Positions 9,069 to 21,410 of a stretch of DNA of 64,000 nt are shown here, piece by piece. The notes beneath the pieces are model-generated. The model was not told the origin of the DNA, did no database searches, and was given only the letters and a program-made list of their open reading frames with translations. This DNA is from Campylobacter devanensis (GTDB lineage: Bacteria > Campylobacterota > Campylobacteria > Campylobacterales > Campylobacteraceae). The DNA is taken from contig NZ_CP018788.1 in NCBI RefSeq assembly GCF_002139915.1, positions 1,054,001 through 1,118,000 of the forward strand, given 5' to 3'. The stretch's first letter is position 1. Every line of letters starts with the position of its first letter. The position numbers and the translations under genes are program-made.

Positions 9069-9086
9069 ATTTTTAAATTATAAAAG

Positions 9087-9120
9087 ATTGTCAAGGCGCT
9101 ACGAATAATGCCTTGACAAT
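9087..9120 (+). terminator. Hairpin, possible terminator or REP-like repeat
   Basis: An 11-bp perfect stem ATTGTCAAGGC / GCCTTGACAAT with a 12-base loop lies 18 bases after the membrane protein gene, without a T-run. The minus-strand reading begins TGTCATTGTCAAGG and resembles the element at 43910-43942 (TGTCATTGCAAGG), so this may be a dispersed repeat. Confidence 0.5.
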
Positions 9121-9159
9121 GACAAACACCTACGGCCAATTAAATTAACACAACACTAC

Positions 9160-10176
9160 TTAAAATGCCCTTTGGTATGAGAAGTCTATAATCTCATTTT
9201 TCCCTTCACTTGCAGCTGCGTATAGAGCGAAATTTGGATTGCGTAAAAGCTCCCTACCATATGCTACTATATCGCAGTATCCGCCCTCTATCATCTGCTC
9301 GCCCTGCTCTTTTGTAGTGATTAATCCTACTCCAATAACTGGTATATTTACCACCTCTTTAATAGCCTTTGCATAATCTGCTTGATACATAGGCTTAAGT
9401 TCTGGAACTAGGCTTGGCTTAGATACCACGCCACCGGCCGATACACTAATATAGCAAGCACCTAGTTCAGCGCATTTTTTGGCTATGATTTTGCTATCTT
9501 CTATGGTATTTCCGCCCACCTCCCAATCATCAGCACTAATGCGAACACCAAATGGGATAATAGGTGAAATCTCTTGAGCAATCAAGCTTAGAAGTCGCAT
9601 TCTATTATCTATACTTCCGCCAAATTCATCATCTCGCTTATTGGTTAATGGGCTTAAAAACTCGCTAATCAAATACCCATGCGCTGCGTGTATCTCTACA
9701 ATATCATAATTAGCAGCCTTGGCTCTTATAGCGGCATCTTTAAATTTAGTTATGATTTCATAAATTTCTTGAGTGTTTAGCGTCTTTGGATGCTGGTATT
9801 CAGGGCTAAAGCATATTCCGCTAGGACTTAATATATTACCACAAGTTCCCTTAGCTCCGGCGTGTCCTAGCTGTATGGCTGTAGTTTGGCAAGTGTATTT
9901 TTTGATTTCGTAATTTAATTTTGCGTGTGCTTCTATTTGATTATCACTCCATAAGCCTAAATCATTTTTAGATATACAACCCTCTGGTGATACCGCTGTG
10001 GCTTCAACGATGATAAATCCAACTCCACCAAGCGATCTAGCCGGATAGTGTAATCTATGAAAACATCGTGGCAATCCGCTATAATCCCTAGCCTTATAAA
10101 CACACATTGGCGGCATAGCTATACGGTTTGGAAGTGTGAAATTACCAACTTTAATAGATTCAAATAATATAGACAT
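9160..10176 (-). CDS. Old yellow enzyme family NADH:flavin oxidoreductase (YqjM/NamA-like)
   Basis: FMN-dependent ene-reductase TIM barrel, predicted to use NAD(P)H to reduce activated C=C bonds. The physiological substrate is unknown. It shows family features in order: PNRIAMPPMCVY at the N-terminus, GHAG (QLGHAGAKG), HAAHGYLISEFLSPLTNKRDDEFGGSIDNRMRL (the FMN/active-site HxAHGYL block, about residues 165-197) and GVGLI...VAYGRELLRNP. I start at 10176, not the in-frame ATG at 10194. ATG 10176 shares its A with the upstream stop (TAATG), has AAAGGAGA in front, and gives the family-like start MSILFESIKVGNFTLPNR. It is the last gene of the long ileS-murC operon. Confidence 0.88.
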   Translation of the reverse strand: MSILFESIKVGNFTLPNRIAMPPMCVYKARDYSGLPRCFHRLHYPARSLGGVGFIIVEATAVSPEGCISKNDLGLWSDNQIEAHAKLNYEIKKYTCQTTAIQLGHAGAKGTCGNILSPSGICFSPEYQHPKTLNTQEIYEIITKFKDAAIRAKAANYDIVEIHAAHGYLISEFLSPLTNKRDDEFGGSIDNRMRLLSLIAQEISPIIPFGVRISADDWEVGGNTIEDSKIIAKKCAELGACYISVSAGGVVSKPSLVPELKPMYQADYAKAIKEVVNIPVIGVGLITTKEQGEQMIEGGYCDIVAYGRELLRNPNFALYAAASEGKNEIIDFSYQRAF

Positions 10177-10508
10177 TAGTTCTCCTTTAAACATTTTTCT
10201 ATCGGTATTATTATACCGTTTTGGTCTTTAGAGACAAAGCTACTGGTGCCAAATTCATAATTAAATTTCGCACTCGTAACATTATAATCTCCGCATTTTA
10301 TAATCTCTTTTGAGTTAAATTTATACAAAAGCTCATTTATATCAATGCTTCTTTGATTATCCATCTCATTGTATAAAAACCCAACAAAAAATATAGCACT
10401 ACAAAGCGCTAAAATAGATATCTTGGATTTTAAATTTAATTTATCATTAAACACAGCAAGAAAGATCAAAATAGCAAGGATAAAAACTAAAAAAAGCAAA
10501 ATTCTCAT
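10176..10508 (-). CDS. Small membrane-anchored protein, unknown, between murC and the OYE gene
   Basis: 110 aa. There are two membrane segments (about 3-20 and 32-48), then a polar domain of about 60 residues with two cysteines (C72 and C106 by rough count), probably extracytoplasmic. No domain recognised. It overlaps murC by 4 bases (ATGA type) and the next gene by 1 base, so it is tightly coupled. Campylobacter jejuni has a comparable small membrane protein gene next to murC (recalled, not checked), which suggests a conserved family, possibly connected with the cell envelope. Confidence 0.7.
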   Translation of the reverse strand: MRILLFLVFILAILIFLAVFNDKLNLKSKISILALCSAIFFVGFLYNEMDNQRSIDINELLYKFNSKEIIKCGDYNVTSAKFNYEFGTSSFVSKDQNGIIIPIEKCLKEN

Positions 10509-11803
10509 CTCTCGCCTCTTAGCTGATAGCTGATATCTCCAGCACCAAAACCAATCACAAGGCCACTAGCTAAGCTATGTTTAACGCCAAAATTATCAAA
10601 AAATTCAATACTATTGCCGTTGCGTTTAATGTTATCAGCAAATAAAGCGCCCTTAAACTCGCTCTTTAAATCTATATTATTTGGCTCTTCACCAGCGGCA
10701 TAAACAGGCAATACCACAAGCTCATCAACATCGCTAAAACACTCTTTAAATCCATCTAAATTTGCCATCAATCTTGAGTATCTATGTGGTTGGAATATCG
10801 CTGTAATGCTCTCAAGTCCAAGCAGCTTTGCATACTCTTTAGCACTTTTTAGAGTCGCTTTAATCTCTGTAGGATGATGACCATAATCATCGATTAAGGC
10901 AAACTTTTCATTAGCAACTAAGATATCAAATCGCTTTTTTATCCCTTTAAATTTCTTAAGATTTTCCCTAACTTCTTCAAGTCCCATCATAGAATTAGCC
11001 GCCAAAATAGCAAGACTCGCATCCACAGCGATATGCTCTCCCATACCCCAAGCCTCGAATTTACCAAGTCCTTTGAGATGAAAGCTAGTATATGGCTCAT
11101 AATTTCTAAGCACCATTTGAAGATTGGTTATATCACCCTTTTCTAATCTAATAGCGTCCATTTTAATAGTGCTTAAAAACTCATCTTCAGCATTAATAAT
11201 ACGAATCTTAGCTCTTTCTAAAAAGCCCTTATAAGCAGCATGAAATTTCTCAATATCATTATCATAATGCTCCATATGTTCAGGTTCAGCATTTGTTACA
11301 ATAGCTAAAAATGGATTGGAATTTAAAAAGCTACTATCACTCTCATCAGCTTCAAATATCAAATTATCACTAGCTTCATACTTCATATTTGAGCCAAATT
11401 CTTTACTTATAGCACCAATTATAGCACTACCTTCCATAAGGGCTGCAAGCATAGCTGAAGTTGTGCTTTTACCATGTGCTCCAGCTACAGCAAAGACTCT
11501 TTTACCCTCTAAAATAAACGGCAAAGCCTCCTTCCTTGATAGGCACTCAATGCCACGCTTTCTAGCCTCTAAAAGTTCTACATTATCACCTTTAATTGCA
11601 GCACTATATACGACAAAATCAGGATCTTCAATAGCACTTTTACAGTGTGGTACGGTGATTTTCATACCGCTGGCTCTAAGCTCTTTAGTAATAGCACTAT
11701 CAGCAATATCTGAGCCACTGATTATAAAATCACGTTCTTTTAAAAATCTAGCAATAGCTGAGATACCAATCCCACCAATACCGATGAAATGAACTTTTTT
11801 CAT
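10505..11803 (-). CDS. murC: UDP-N-acetylmuramate--L-alanine ligase
   Basis: Cytoplasmic peptidoglycan enzyme that adds L-Ala to UDP-MurNAc using ATP. It has the N-terminal Rossmann motif HFIGIGGIGISAIA (residues 5-18), the Mur-ligase P-loop VAGAHGKSTTSA (about 103-114), the EADESD segment, and the C-terminal domain HHPTEIKATL and FQPHRYSRL. Its 432 aa is a little shorter than the enterobacterial enzyme, as usual in Campylobacterota. The ATG overlaps the end of the upstream amidohydrolase gene by 4 bases. Confidence 0.95.
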   Translation of the reverse strand: MKKVHFIGIGGIGISAIARFLKERDFIISGSDIADSAITKELRASGMKITVPHCKSAIEDPDFVVYSAAIKGDNVELLEARKRGIECLSRKEALPFILEGKRVFAVAGAHGKSTTSAMLAALMEGSAIIGAISKEFGSNMKYEASDNLIFEADESDSSFLNSNPFLAIVTNAEPEHMEHYDNDIEKFHAAYKGFLERAKIRIINAEDEFLSTIKMDAIRLEKGDITNLQMVLRNYEPYTSFHLKGLGKFEAWGMGEHIAVDASLAILAANSMMGLEEVRENLKKFKGIKKRFDILVANEKFALIDDYGHHPTEIKATLKSAKEYAKLLGLESITAIFQPHRYSRLMANLDGFKECFSDVDELVVLPVYAAGEEPNNIDLKSEFKGALFADNIKRNGNSIEFFDNFGVKHSLASGLVIGFGAGDISYQLRGER

Positions 11804-12600
11804 ATATTTAATCCTAATAACGCTTCAGCTTTTTGACGGAATTTCCATATTGAGCGAGCTTGTGTAATTAGCTTTTTATCTATATCACACATTAGCATTC
11901 CTTCATTTGCATCTAGACTACTCTCGATCTCCCCATGTGGATTTATAAGCATAGTTTGCCCATAAAACTCACTCTCAACCTCGCCAAATTTAGTTTTGCC
12001 AAGACGATTTACACGAACGATATATATATTATTTGTAAGCGCTCTCATCTTTAAAAGTTCATTCCATCGCTCATTAGAATTTAGCGTACAAGCACTTGGC
12101 AATAACACGCAATCGACCTTTTTAGCTACAATCTCAGCCCAAATTCGATCAAAATGCGCCTCAAAGCCAAAAACAACCCCAAATTTAATCCTATCAACAC
12201 TAAAACTCATTATACCAAAGCTATCTTTTTTAGAGTAGAATTTCGCTTCATTCCAGTGCGGATAGTCTATTAAGATATTTTGCTCTTCATATTTTGTGCT
12301 TTGTGGGCTGAATTTAGCTACGACCTTTTTACACTCTTTGCCTTTGATTTGTAAAAGTGGGGCTATTATCGTTAGATTATATCTATTTGCCATGGCTGAA
12401 AGGCTAGTCTTTTTGTGTTCGCTCTGCTCTTTTATCATAGATTTTGGCATCTTTATAACCTCATTAAAAAACGAATTTATCACATACTCGCCAAGCACTA
12501 CTACGCTAGCGCCACCTTTAGCTGCTAAATTTAAATAATGATCGATTCTTGAATCGCTCATAGCCAAAGTATACAACTGTAAAGCTGCTACCTTACTCAC
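11800..12600 (-). CDS. Carbon-nitrogen hydrolase (nitrilase superfamily)
   Basis: 266 aa. The three catalytic elements of the superfamily are visible: Glu in VVVLGEYVINSF (about residue 38), Lys in KVVAKFSPQ (about 96-100), and Cys in VDCVLLPSACTLN (about 168-172). Typical reactions are hydrolysis of amides, e.g. omega-amidase or deaminated-glutathione amidase. The substrate cannot be read from sequence. It sits between xseB and murC, overlapping both by a few bases, so it is an operon member without a clear pathway link. There is no signal peptide, so it is cytoplasmic. Confidence 0.8.
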   Translation of the reverse strand: MSKVAALQLYTLAMSDSRIDHYLNLAAKGGASVVVLGEYVINSFFNEVIKMPKSMIKEQSEHKKTSLSAMANRYNLTIIAPLLQIKGKECKKVVAKFSPQSTKYEEQNILIDYPHWNEAKFYSKKDSFGIMSFSVDRIKFGVVFGFEAHFDRIWAEIVAKKVDCVLLPSACTLNSNERWNELLKMRALTNNIYIVRVNRLGKTKFGEVESEFYGQTMLINPHGEIESSLDANEGMLMCDIDKKLITQARSIWKFRQKAEALLGLNI

Positions 12601-12781
12601 TCTCTTCTCCTATTTGAGTAATCTCTAGCTTAGCATTTTCTAGCATAGCTCTAGCTTCATTTACTAGCTTTAGTCCATCTTTATATAGTTTTATACTATC
12701 ACTAAGCGCTAAATTCTCATTATTTAAACTCTCTAAAAGCTTCTCAATTTTATCTATTTTATTTTCAAAACTCTCACTCAT
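12593..12781 (-). CDS. xseB: Exodeoxyribonuclease VII small subunit
   Basis: 62 aa, with the XseB pattern (FE..I..IE.lle.Ln..nLaL.dSI.LYk.GL.L.), seen as FENKIDKIEKLLESLNNENLALSDSIKLYKDGLKLVNEA. It forms a helical hairpin that binds the large subunit XseA, which is not in this window, to make the single-strand exonuclease. It overlaps metX by 8 bases and the amidohydrolase gene by 8 bases. Confidence 0.88.
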   Translation of the reverse strand: MSESFENKIDKIEKLLESLNNENLALSDSIKLYKDGLKLVNEARAMLENAKLEITQIGEESE

Positions 12782-13876
12782 CTAATGCCTTTTTAATATG
12801 TTTTTCTATCTTATCTATCTCGACTAAAAATGCGTCATGTCCATAATCACTATCAACGCATATATAACTTCCTCTATGCCCTTGACCTATCTTAACTAGC
12901 GCTTCATACATCTCAAGCATCAAATTTGGCGGAAACAAAATATCCCCACTAAATGAGATAAATGTTAGCCTAGCACGAGTAAGCATCAAAGCTTCATTAA
13001 GTGAGCCATAGTGCCTAGTACAATCGAAATTATTCATCATCTTAACAACATATAAATATGATAATGGATCAAATCTTTTAGGGAAATTATTGCCATTATA
13101 CTCCATATACCTATCTACTTCAAATCTACCTAAAAGCTCGTATAATCCATCAGTTTCTACATATTTTCTACCAAATTTTTTATCCATTGTAGCAGGGCTA
13201 AGAAAGCTAATATGCCCAGCCATTCTACCAAGCGCCATGCCTGTTAAGCCATTTGCCTCTATATCATCTTTATTATAGTAACCACCTTTGAAATTTGGAT
13301 CATTTACTATCCCTTCAATAGCTATTTTATTAAAAGCAATAGCCCAAGCTTTAGTAGCGTAAGTAGTAGCTAGCATTATCACTCTTTTGGCGAAATTTGG
13401 AAACTCTATAGCAAAGCACAAAGCTTGCATTCCCCCAAGGCTACCACCTACTACTGCATATGCTTCTTTAATTCCTAGCCTATCAAATAGTCTCATTTGC
13501 GCCCTAACAACATCGCTAATTACAAGAACAGGGAATCGTAGTCTATACTCTTTTTTAGTACTTGGCTCTATACTTAGAGGATTTGTAGAGCCAAATGAAC
13601 TTCCTAAAATATTTACACAGATAACAAAATATTTAGTAGTGTCAATAATCTTTCCATCACCTATTACACCATCCCACCAGCCAGCTTTTCTATCGCCTTC
13701 ATAAATTCCAGCAGCATGAGCTGAACCAGTGAGTGCATGGCATACGACTATAGCATTGCTTTTATTCTCATTTAGTTTGCCATAGCACTCATAAGCTAAA
13801 TCAAATTCGCTTAAAATTCGCCCGCTCTCTAAATGCAATGGCTCATCAAAATGCTCTACAGCTCTATATATTTCCA

Positions 13877-13877
<1 letters not shown>
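12774..13877 (-). CDS. metX: Homoserine O-acetyltransferase
   Basis: Alpha/beta-hydrolase that transfers an acyl group from acyl-CoA to homoserine, the first committed step to methionine. The nucleophile elbow GGSLGGMQAL (Ser about residue 146), the oxyanion segment CHALTGSAHAAG, the family block GSSFGSTNPLSI, and the C-terminal SDYGHDAFLVE with the catalytic His are all present. The 367-aa length is usual. Whether it is acetyl- or succinyl-specific cannot be settled here; MetX proteins outside enteric bacteria are mostly acetyltransferases. Its start overlaps the last base of guaB. Confidence 0.92.
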
Positions 13878-16687
<2,810 letters not shown>

Positions 16688-16691
<4 letters not shown>

Positions 16692-16798
16692 TCTTTCTCC
16701 TTATATATATTAACCAAAATTATTCCTACAGCAGTAACGGCTAGTAAAACCGCAATTGTAACAACTATAGTTATAACCCCAACTGGTTCAGTTAGCAC
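16688..16798 (-). CDS. 36-aa single-span membrane protein between ileS and gatA
   Basis: A GTG-started ORF of 36 codons plus TGA fills the ileS-gatA gap. GAGGTG lies 4 bases before the GTG, and a stop directly precedes it in frame, so the start is forced. It overlaps ileS by 11 bases and gatA by 4 (GTGA), the tight packing of a translated operon gene. The product is a short N-terminus (LTEPVG), one long hydrophobic helix (about residues 6-31) and a charged tail KEKE. Campylobacter jejuni has a tiny unnamed gene at the same ileS-gatA position (recalled), which supports it being real. Function unknown. Confidence 0.7.
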
Positions 16799-19541
16799 TC
16801 ATCACCTCAGCACATCTAGGACATAGACACTCATCACTTTGAGCACTAAATTTCCAGCATCTTGGGCATTTAAATTTAGCCGAACGAGCAATAACGAATC
16901 TATGATCATCTACTACAAACTCTGCTAAAATATCACTATCAACTCTAAATACTCCAAAATTACTTACCATATACCAATCAGCTACTTCATCTTTATCAAG
17001 AGCCAATATAGAATCACTGCTAGTTTGAATTTCTAATTCTAAAGTAGCTTTAATTAGCTTATCTTTTTTTAGATTGTCAATAATTTCATTAAATTTCTCT
17101 TTACTCTCTCTAAGCAATGTATCATCGATTGCACTATCAAATTTAATTGGTTCATAAACTAGATCAAAAACATCGCTTTTGCCATCTTTAATTATACTAG
17201 GTGCATACTCCATAACCTCATCTATTGTATATGTAAGAGTCGGTGCAATAAGCGGTAAAAGCGCCTTAGTTATTAAAGCCATAGCGGTTTGCGAACTTGC
17301 TCTTTTAGTGCTATTTGCAGCATCACAGTATAATCTATCCTTGCATATATCTAGATAAATACCACTTAAATCGCCGCTTAAGAAATTTAATAAAATATTA
17401 AATCCTTTTGAATACTCATAATTTTTAAAACAGCTACTAACTTCATTAAAGCACGCACTTGCCTTACCTAAAATCCATCTATCTAGCAAGCCAAATTCAT
17501 AATTAAATTCTTTTAAATCGCTAATATTGGCTAGTAAAAATCTTATAGTATTTCTAATCTTTCTATACTGTTCGGCTACTTGTTTTAAGATATCATTGCC
17601 TATTTTTAAATCACTTGAATAATCACTTAAACTAACCCATAGACGCAAGATCTCAACACCAAATTCCTTAGCAACTGCATCTGGAGCTATTACATTGCCT
17701 TTGGATTTACTCATCTTTTCGCCATTTTTATCTACAGTAAATCCATGAGTTAATACGCTTTTATATGGTGCTTTTTCATTTACAGCACAGCTTAATAGTA
17801 GAGAACTTTGGAACCACCCACGATGCTGGTCGCTTCCTTCAAGATACATACTAGCACTATATTCACCAGCGTCATAATCACTGCTATTTAACACAGCATT
17901 CCAAGTTGAGCCACTATCAAACCAAACATCTAAAATATCGCTAATTTTTTCTAATTCATCAGCCTTAAATTTAGATCCATTAGGTAATAGCTCTTCAATG
18001 CTCATACTCCACCACGCATCAGCACCTTTTTCATCAAAAATCTTAGCTATATGATCTAAAATTTCACTATCAAAAATAACTTCTTTAGTAGATTTAATTC
18101 TAAAAAATGCAATTGGCACACCCCAATCACGCTGACGACTAATACACCAATCTGGACGATTTTCTATCATTGATGATATTCTTTTAATCCCAGCTTCTGG
18201 ATAAAATTTCACACTATTTAACGCCTCAAGAGCGGTCTGACGCAGAGTTTTGCCGCTTAATTTTGGCTCATCCATAGCAATAAACCACTGCTTTGTTGCT
18301 CTATAAATTACAGGCTTATGCGTTCTCCAGCAAAATGGATAGCTGTGAGTAAATTTACTTACTTTAACTACTGCATCGCCTAAAAGCTCTATAATTTTCT
18401 CATTAGCTTTAAATATATGCATACCTATAAACTCATCTACAACATCTGCTGGCAATAAACCATTATGTTTTAGCGTCTCATCATATAGCCCAGCCTCATC
18501 AACTGGCATTATAACCTCTATACCATATCTAAGACTAGCAAAATAATCATCTTCTCCATGACCAGGTGCAGTATGGACTAATCCTGTACCGCCATCCATT
18601 AAGACATGCTCGCCAAGAATAAATTTAGACTCTCTGCCATTAAGTGGATTTATAGCGTGTAAATTTTCTAATTTTTGCGAATTAAACTCACTGATAATCT
18701 CTCCACTTGTAATGCCTTGAGCTACTAAAACCTCAAGTAAAGGCTTAGCAAAAATTAATTTCTCTTTTGTAATGCAGTAAATTTCATTTGGATTTAAACT
18801 AATTGCTTGATTAGCTACTAATGTCCATGGAGTAGTAGTCCATATTACTGCTTTAGCATCTTCAACTCCTATTGCTTTAGATGCTGATTTTGATAATTCA
18901 AAAGCTACATATAGACTATAATCTTCTTTATCAGCATACTCTACTTCAGCCTCAGCAAGCGCGCTCTTAGCCGCCCAGCTCCAAAATACAGGCTTACTTC
19001 TTTCTATTAAAAGACCTTTTTTAGCCACTTCGCATAGGGTTCTATATATATTTGCTTCAAATTTAAATTTCATCGTCATATATGGATCTTCCCAATCCCC
19101 TATGACGCCAAGAGATTTAAACTCAGCTTTTTGAATCTCTATAAATTCACTAGCCCAGTCTCTACACTCACTTCTAATAGCTGCGGTACTCATACTCTTT
19201 TTTTTATCACCAAGTTTCATCTCTACTTGTTGTTCAATTGGCAATCCATGACAATCCCATCCTGGAGTAAATCTAACACTCTCTCCAAAAAAGTAGTGAG
19301 TTTTAACTATTATATCTTTTAAAATTTTATTTAATGCGTGACCTATGTGAAGGTGACCATTTGCATATGGTGGGCCATCATGAATATTAAAACTCACAGA
19401 TGCATTTTGACGAGCTTTTTTCATCTTATCATAGACTCTATTTTTATCCCATTTTGCGTATCTTGCTGGTTCATTTTGTGGCAAATTGCCTCTCATTGCA
19501 AAATCAGTAACCGGCAACAAAAGAGTATCTTTATAATCCAT
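16788..19541 (-). CDS. ileS: Isoleucyl-tRNA synthetase
   Basis: Class I synthetase charging tRNA-Ile, 917 aa. HIGH-type motif as [12 protein letters not shown] (about residues 60-71), KMSKS as [10 protein letters not shown] (about 608), and an editing domain with [14 protein letters not shown]-terminal zinc finger CPRCWKF...CLCPRC is characteristic of the bacterial (IleS1) type. It is the first gene of the long minus-strand operon reaching to the OYE gene. The upstream region shared with rpsO is AT-rich. Confidence 0.97.
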   Translation of the reverse strand: MDYKDTLLLPVTDFAMRGNLPQNEPARYAKWDKNRVYDKMKKARQNASVSFNIHDGPPYANGHLHIGHALNKILKDIIVKTHYFFGESVRFTPGWDCHGLPIEQQVEMKLGDKKKSMSTAAIRSECRDWASEFIEIQKAEFKSLGVIGDWEDPYMTMKFKFEANIYRTLCEVAKKGLLIERSKPVFWSWAAKSALAEAEVEYADKEDYSLYVAFELSKSASKAIGVEDAKAVIWTTTPWTLVANQAISLNPNEIYCITKEKLIFAKPLLEVLVAQGITSGEIISEFNSQKLENLHAINPLNGRESKFILGEHVLMDGGTGLVHTAPGHGEDDYFASLRYGIEVIMPVDEAGLYDETLKHNGLLPADVVDEFIGMHIFKANEKIIELLGDAVVKVSKFTHSYPFCWRTHKPVIYRATKQWFIAMDEPKLSGKTLRQTALEALNSVKFYPEAGIKRISSMIENRPDWCISRQRDWGVPIAFFRIKSTKEVIFDSEILDHIAKIFDEKGADAWWSMSIEELLPNGSKFKADELEKISDILDVWFDSGSTWNAVLNSSDYDAGEYSASMYLEGSDQHRGWFQSSLLLSCAVNEKAPYKSVLTHGFTVDKNGEKMSKSKGNVIAPDAVAKEFGVEILRLWVSLSDYSSDLKIGNDILKQVAEQYRKIRNTIRFLLANISDLKEFNYEFGLLDRWILGKASACFNEVSSCFKNYEYSKGFNILLNFLSGDLSGIYLDICKDRLYCDAANSTKRASSQTAMALITKALLPLIAPTLTYTIDEVMEYAPSIIKDGKSDVFDLVYEPIKFDSAIDDTLLRESKEKFNEIIDNLKKDKLIKATLELEIQTSSDSILALDKDEVADWYMVSNFGVFRVDSDILAEFVVDDHRFVIARSAKFKCPRCWKFSAQSDECLCPRCAEVMSAN

Positions 19542-19689
19542 ATAACACCTTTAATAATAAAAAATTTTTTGATTTTAGCAAAAAGTATATAAAACTTAAG
19601 TAAAAATTGCTAAATTTAATCTATATAAATTTTTATAATTCAAATTTAACCTATCAAATACTATTTTTAAGCAAACTTTTTGATTATTA

Positions 19690-19698
19690 TGATATAAT
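19690..19698 (+). promoter_or_regulatory. Extended -10 promoter of rpsO
   Basis: TGATATAAT is a full extended -10 (TG-N-TATAAT), ending 37 bases before the rpsO ATG. An AGGAGGT ribosome-binding site follows at 19724-19730. This is the clearest sigma70 promoter in the window. Confidence 0.75.
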
Positions 19699-19735
19699 CA
19701 CCGCTCGATTTTATATACCGCTCAGGAGGTCAAAT

Positions 19736-20008
19736 ATGGCTTTAGATACGGCTAAAAAAGCTCAAATAGTTGCAAAATTTGCTAGAAAAAGTGGAGACAC
19801 AGGCTCTTCAGAAGTTCAAATTGCACTGCTAAGTACAAGAATAGCAGAACTAACAGAACACCTAAAAGTAAATAAAAAAGACTTTAGCTCAAGATTAGGT
19901 CTATTAAAACTAGTTGGTCGTCGCAAAAGACTATTAAAATACCTAAAAGCTACTAAATATGAAACTTATACTAAATTAATAGCTGAACTAGGTCTAAGAG
20001 ATAAATAA
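19736..20008 (+). CDS. rpsO: 30S ribosomal protein S15
   Basis: 90-aa primary 16S rRNA-binding protein of the 30S platform. The family sequence is obvious ([19 protein letters not shown] near residues 14-32, then [18 protein letters not shown]). The open frame continues upstream to 19607, but the ATG at 19736 has a near-perfect AGGAGGT site and gives the standard length, so the longer frame is not used. The gene is monocistronic, with its own promoter and terminator. Confidence 0.97.
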   Translation: MALDTAKKAQIVAKFARKSGDTGSSEVQIALLSTRIAELTEHLKVNKKDFSSRLGLLKLVGRRKRLLKYLKATKYETYTKLIAELGLRDK

Positions 20009-20013
20009 TTCAT

Positions 20014-20034
20014 AAGCCCTTTTTGGGGCTTTTT
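20014..20034 (+). terminator. Rho-independent terminator of rpsO
   Basis: Stem AAGCCC / GGGCTT with a 6-base loop and a following T-run (TTTTT) begins 6 bases after the rpsO stop. Confidence 0.85.
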
Positions 20035-20115
20035 ACTTCTATACACTATAAAATCAATATCTATTAAGCAAAAAAATTGTAGAATACTAGCTTAAATTTA
20101 AATTTAGGAATTTTT

Positions 20116-20664
20116 ATGCTAGGAATGGGAATCGGTGAAATATTAATAGTCGCCATTATTGCTGTAATAGTCTTAGGTCCTGATAAACTACCAAGTGCGA
20201 TGGTTAATATAGCAAAATTTTTTAAGATATTTAAACAAACTATAAATGGAGCTAAAAGCACATTTGAACAAGAGATAAAAATAGCTGAATTAAAAGAGGA
20301 TGCTAAAAAGTATAAAGATAGCTTAACTAGCGGCATAGATGGAGTAAGAAAAAAGCTAACATTTGAAGAGCTTGATGAGTTAAAAAGCAATGTAACTAAT
20401 ATAGCAGGTTCAACACAAAAATCACTAGCTGATATCCAAAATGAGATATCAAATTTAAATCCTATAAATAAATTAAATGCTGGTTTTGACTTTAATGATG
20501 AAGAAGATCAATCACAACAACCTAAAAATACAATAACTGATAATCCAGCAAATATAAGCAATCTTCCAAAACCAAATTTAAGCTCATTAAATAGCATAAA
20601 TAGCAACCTAAATTCCAACCAAAAAGAGCTAAAAAATGAAATTCAAAACACAAAAGAGGCATAA
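20116..20664 (+). CDS. tatB: Twin-arginine translocase subunit TatB
   Basis: Part of the TatBC receptor complex for folded proteins with RR signal peptides. The N-terminus is the TatA/B module: one membrane helix (about residues 4-20) ending LGPDKLP, then an amphipathic helix. The 182-aa length and the long acidic/Asn-Ser-rich tail favour TatB over TatA. It is directly upstream of tatC, overlapping by 1 base. Relevant cargo in this window is the hydrogenase small subunit HydA (RRDFMKW). Confidence 0.9.
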   Translation: MLGMGIGEILIVAIIAVIVLGPDKLPSAMVNIAKFFKIFKQTINGAKSTFEQEIKIAELKEDAKKYKDSLTSGIDGVRKKLTFEELDELKSNVTNIAGSTQKSLADIQNEISNLNPINKLNAGFDFNDEEDQSQQPKNTITDNPANISNLPKPNLSSLNSINSNLNSNQKELKNEIQNTKEA

Positions 20665-21410
20665 TGTTTGAAGATTTAAGACCGCATTTAATCGAGCTTA
20701 GAAAGCGTTTGTTAATTAGTGCATTATCAGTTATAGTATGTTTTATCATATGTTTTAATTTTTGGGCGCCTTTGCTTGATTTTATGACTGCGCCACTTAA
20801 GGCTGTATTGCCAGATAATAGCAACATCATATTTACTCAAGTAGCTGAACCATTTTTTACAGCGATGAAAGTAGCATTTTTTGCTGGACTTTTGCTTGCA
20901 TTGCCTATAATCTTTTGGCAATTTTGGCTATTTGTAGCTCCAGGACTATATGAAAATGAGAAAAAATATGTGATTCCATTTGTGCTAAGTGCTACAGTAA
21001 TGTTTGCCGTAGGAGCTGCATTTTGTTACTATTTTGTAGTGCCTGTTGGCTTTGCTTTTCTTATAAATTTTGGTGGGACACTATTTCAAGCACTTCCTAG
21101 CATTGGTGATTATGTAGGATTTTTTACTAAAATCGTAGTTGCGTTTGGAATTAGCTTTGAGCTACCAGTTGTCACATTTTTTTTAGCTAAGATTGGTATG
21201 ATTACTGATGAGAGTTTAAAGGGATTTTTTAGATATGCGATTGTTGGGATATTTATTTTTGCAGCGATTATGACTCCACCAGATGTGCTTAGTCAATTTA
21301 TGCTAGCTATTCCATTAATTGGACTATATTCTTTATCAATTTTAATAGCTAAAATGGTAAATCCAGCACCAAAAGATGAAGATGAAGAAGAAATTGATGA
21401 TGAAAAATAA
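20664..21410 (+). CDS. tatC: Twin-arginine translocase subunit TatC
   Basis: Six-span receptor subunit of the Tat system. 248 aa, N-terminal LRPHLIELRKRLLIS motif, FTQVAEPFFTAMKVAFF, the conserved YENEKKYVIPF cytoplasmic loop and the MTPPDVLSQFMLAIPL helix. Very acidic C-terminus (DEDEEEIDDEK). Coupled to tatB by a 1-base overlap. queA begins within its last codons. Confidence 0.95.
   Translation: MFEDLRPHLIELRKRLLISALSVIVCFIICFNFWAPLLDFMTAPLKAVLPDNSNIIFTQVAEPFFTAMKVAFFAGLLLALPIIFWQFWLFVAPGLYENEKKYVIPFVLSATVMFAVGAAFCYYFVVPVGFAFLINFGGTLFQALPSIGDYVGFFTKIVVAFGISFELPVVTFFLAKIGMITDESLKGFFRYAIVGIFIFAAIMTPPDVLSQFMLAIPLIGLYSLSILIAKMVNPAPKDEDEEEIDDEK

Noticed and set aside
11316-11792. 158-codon open frame on the plus strand
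   Set aside because: It lies antisense inside murC in a compatible frame. It has no family resemblance, composition typical of a shadow frame, and murC is certain.
19607-19735. 43-codon N-terminal extension of rpsO
   Set aside because: It contains the promoter, and the downstream ATG has a near-perfect AGGAGGT site and gives the standard S15 length.
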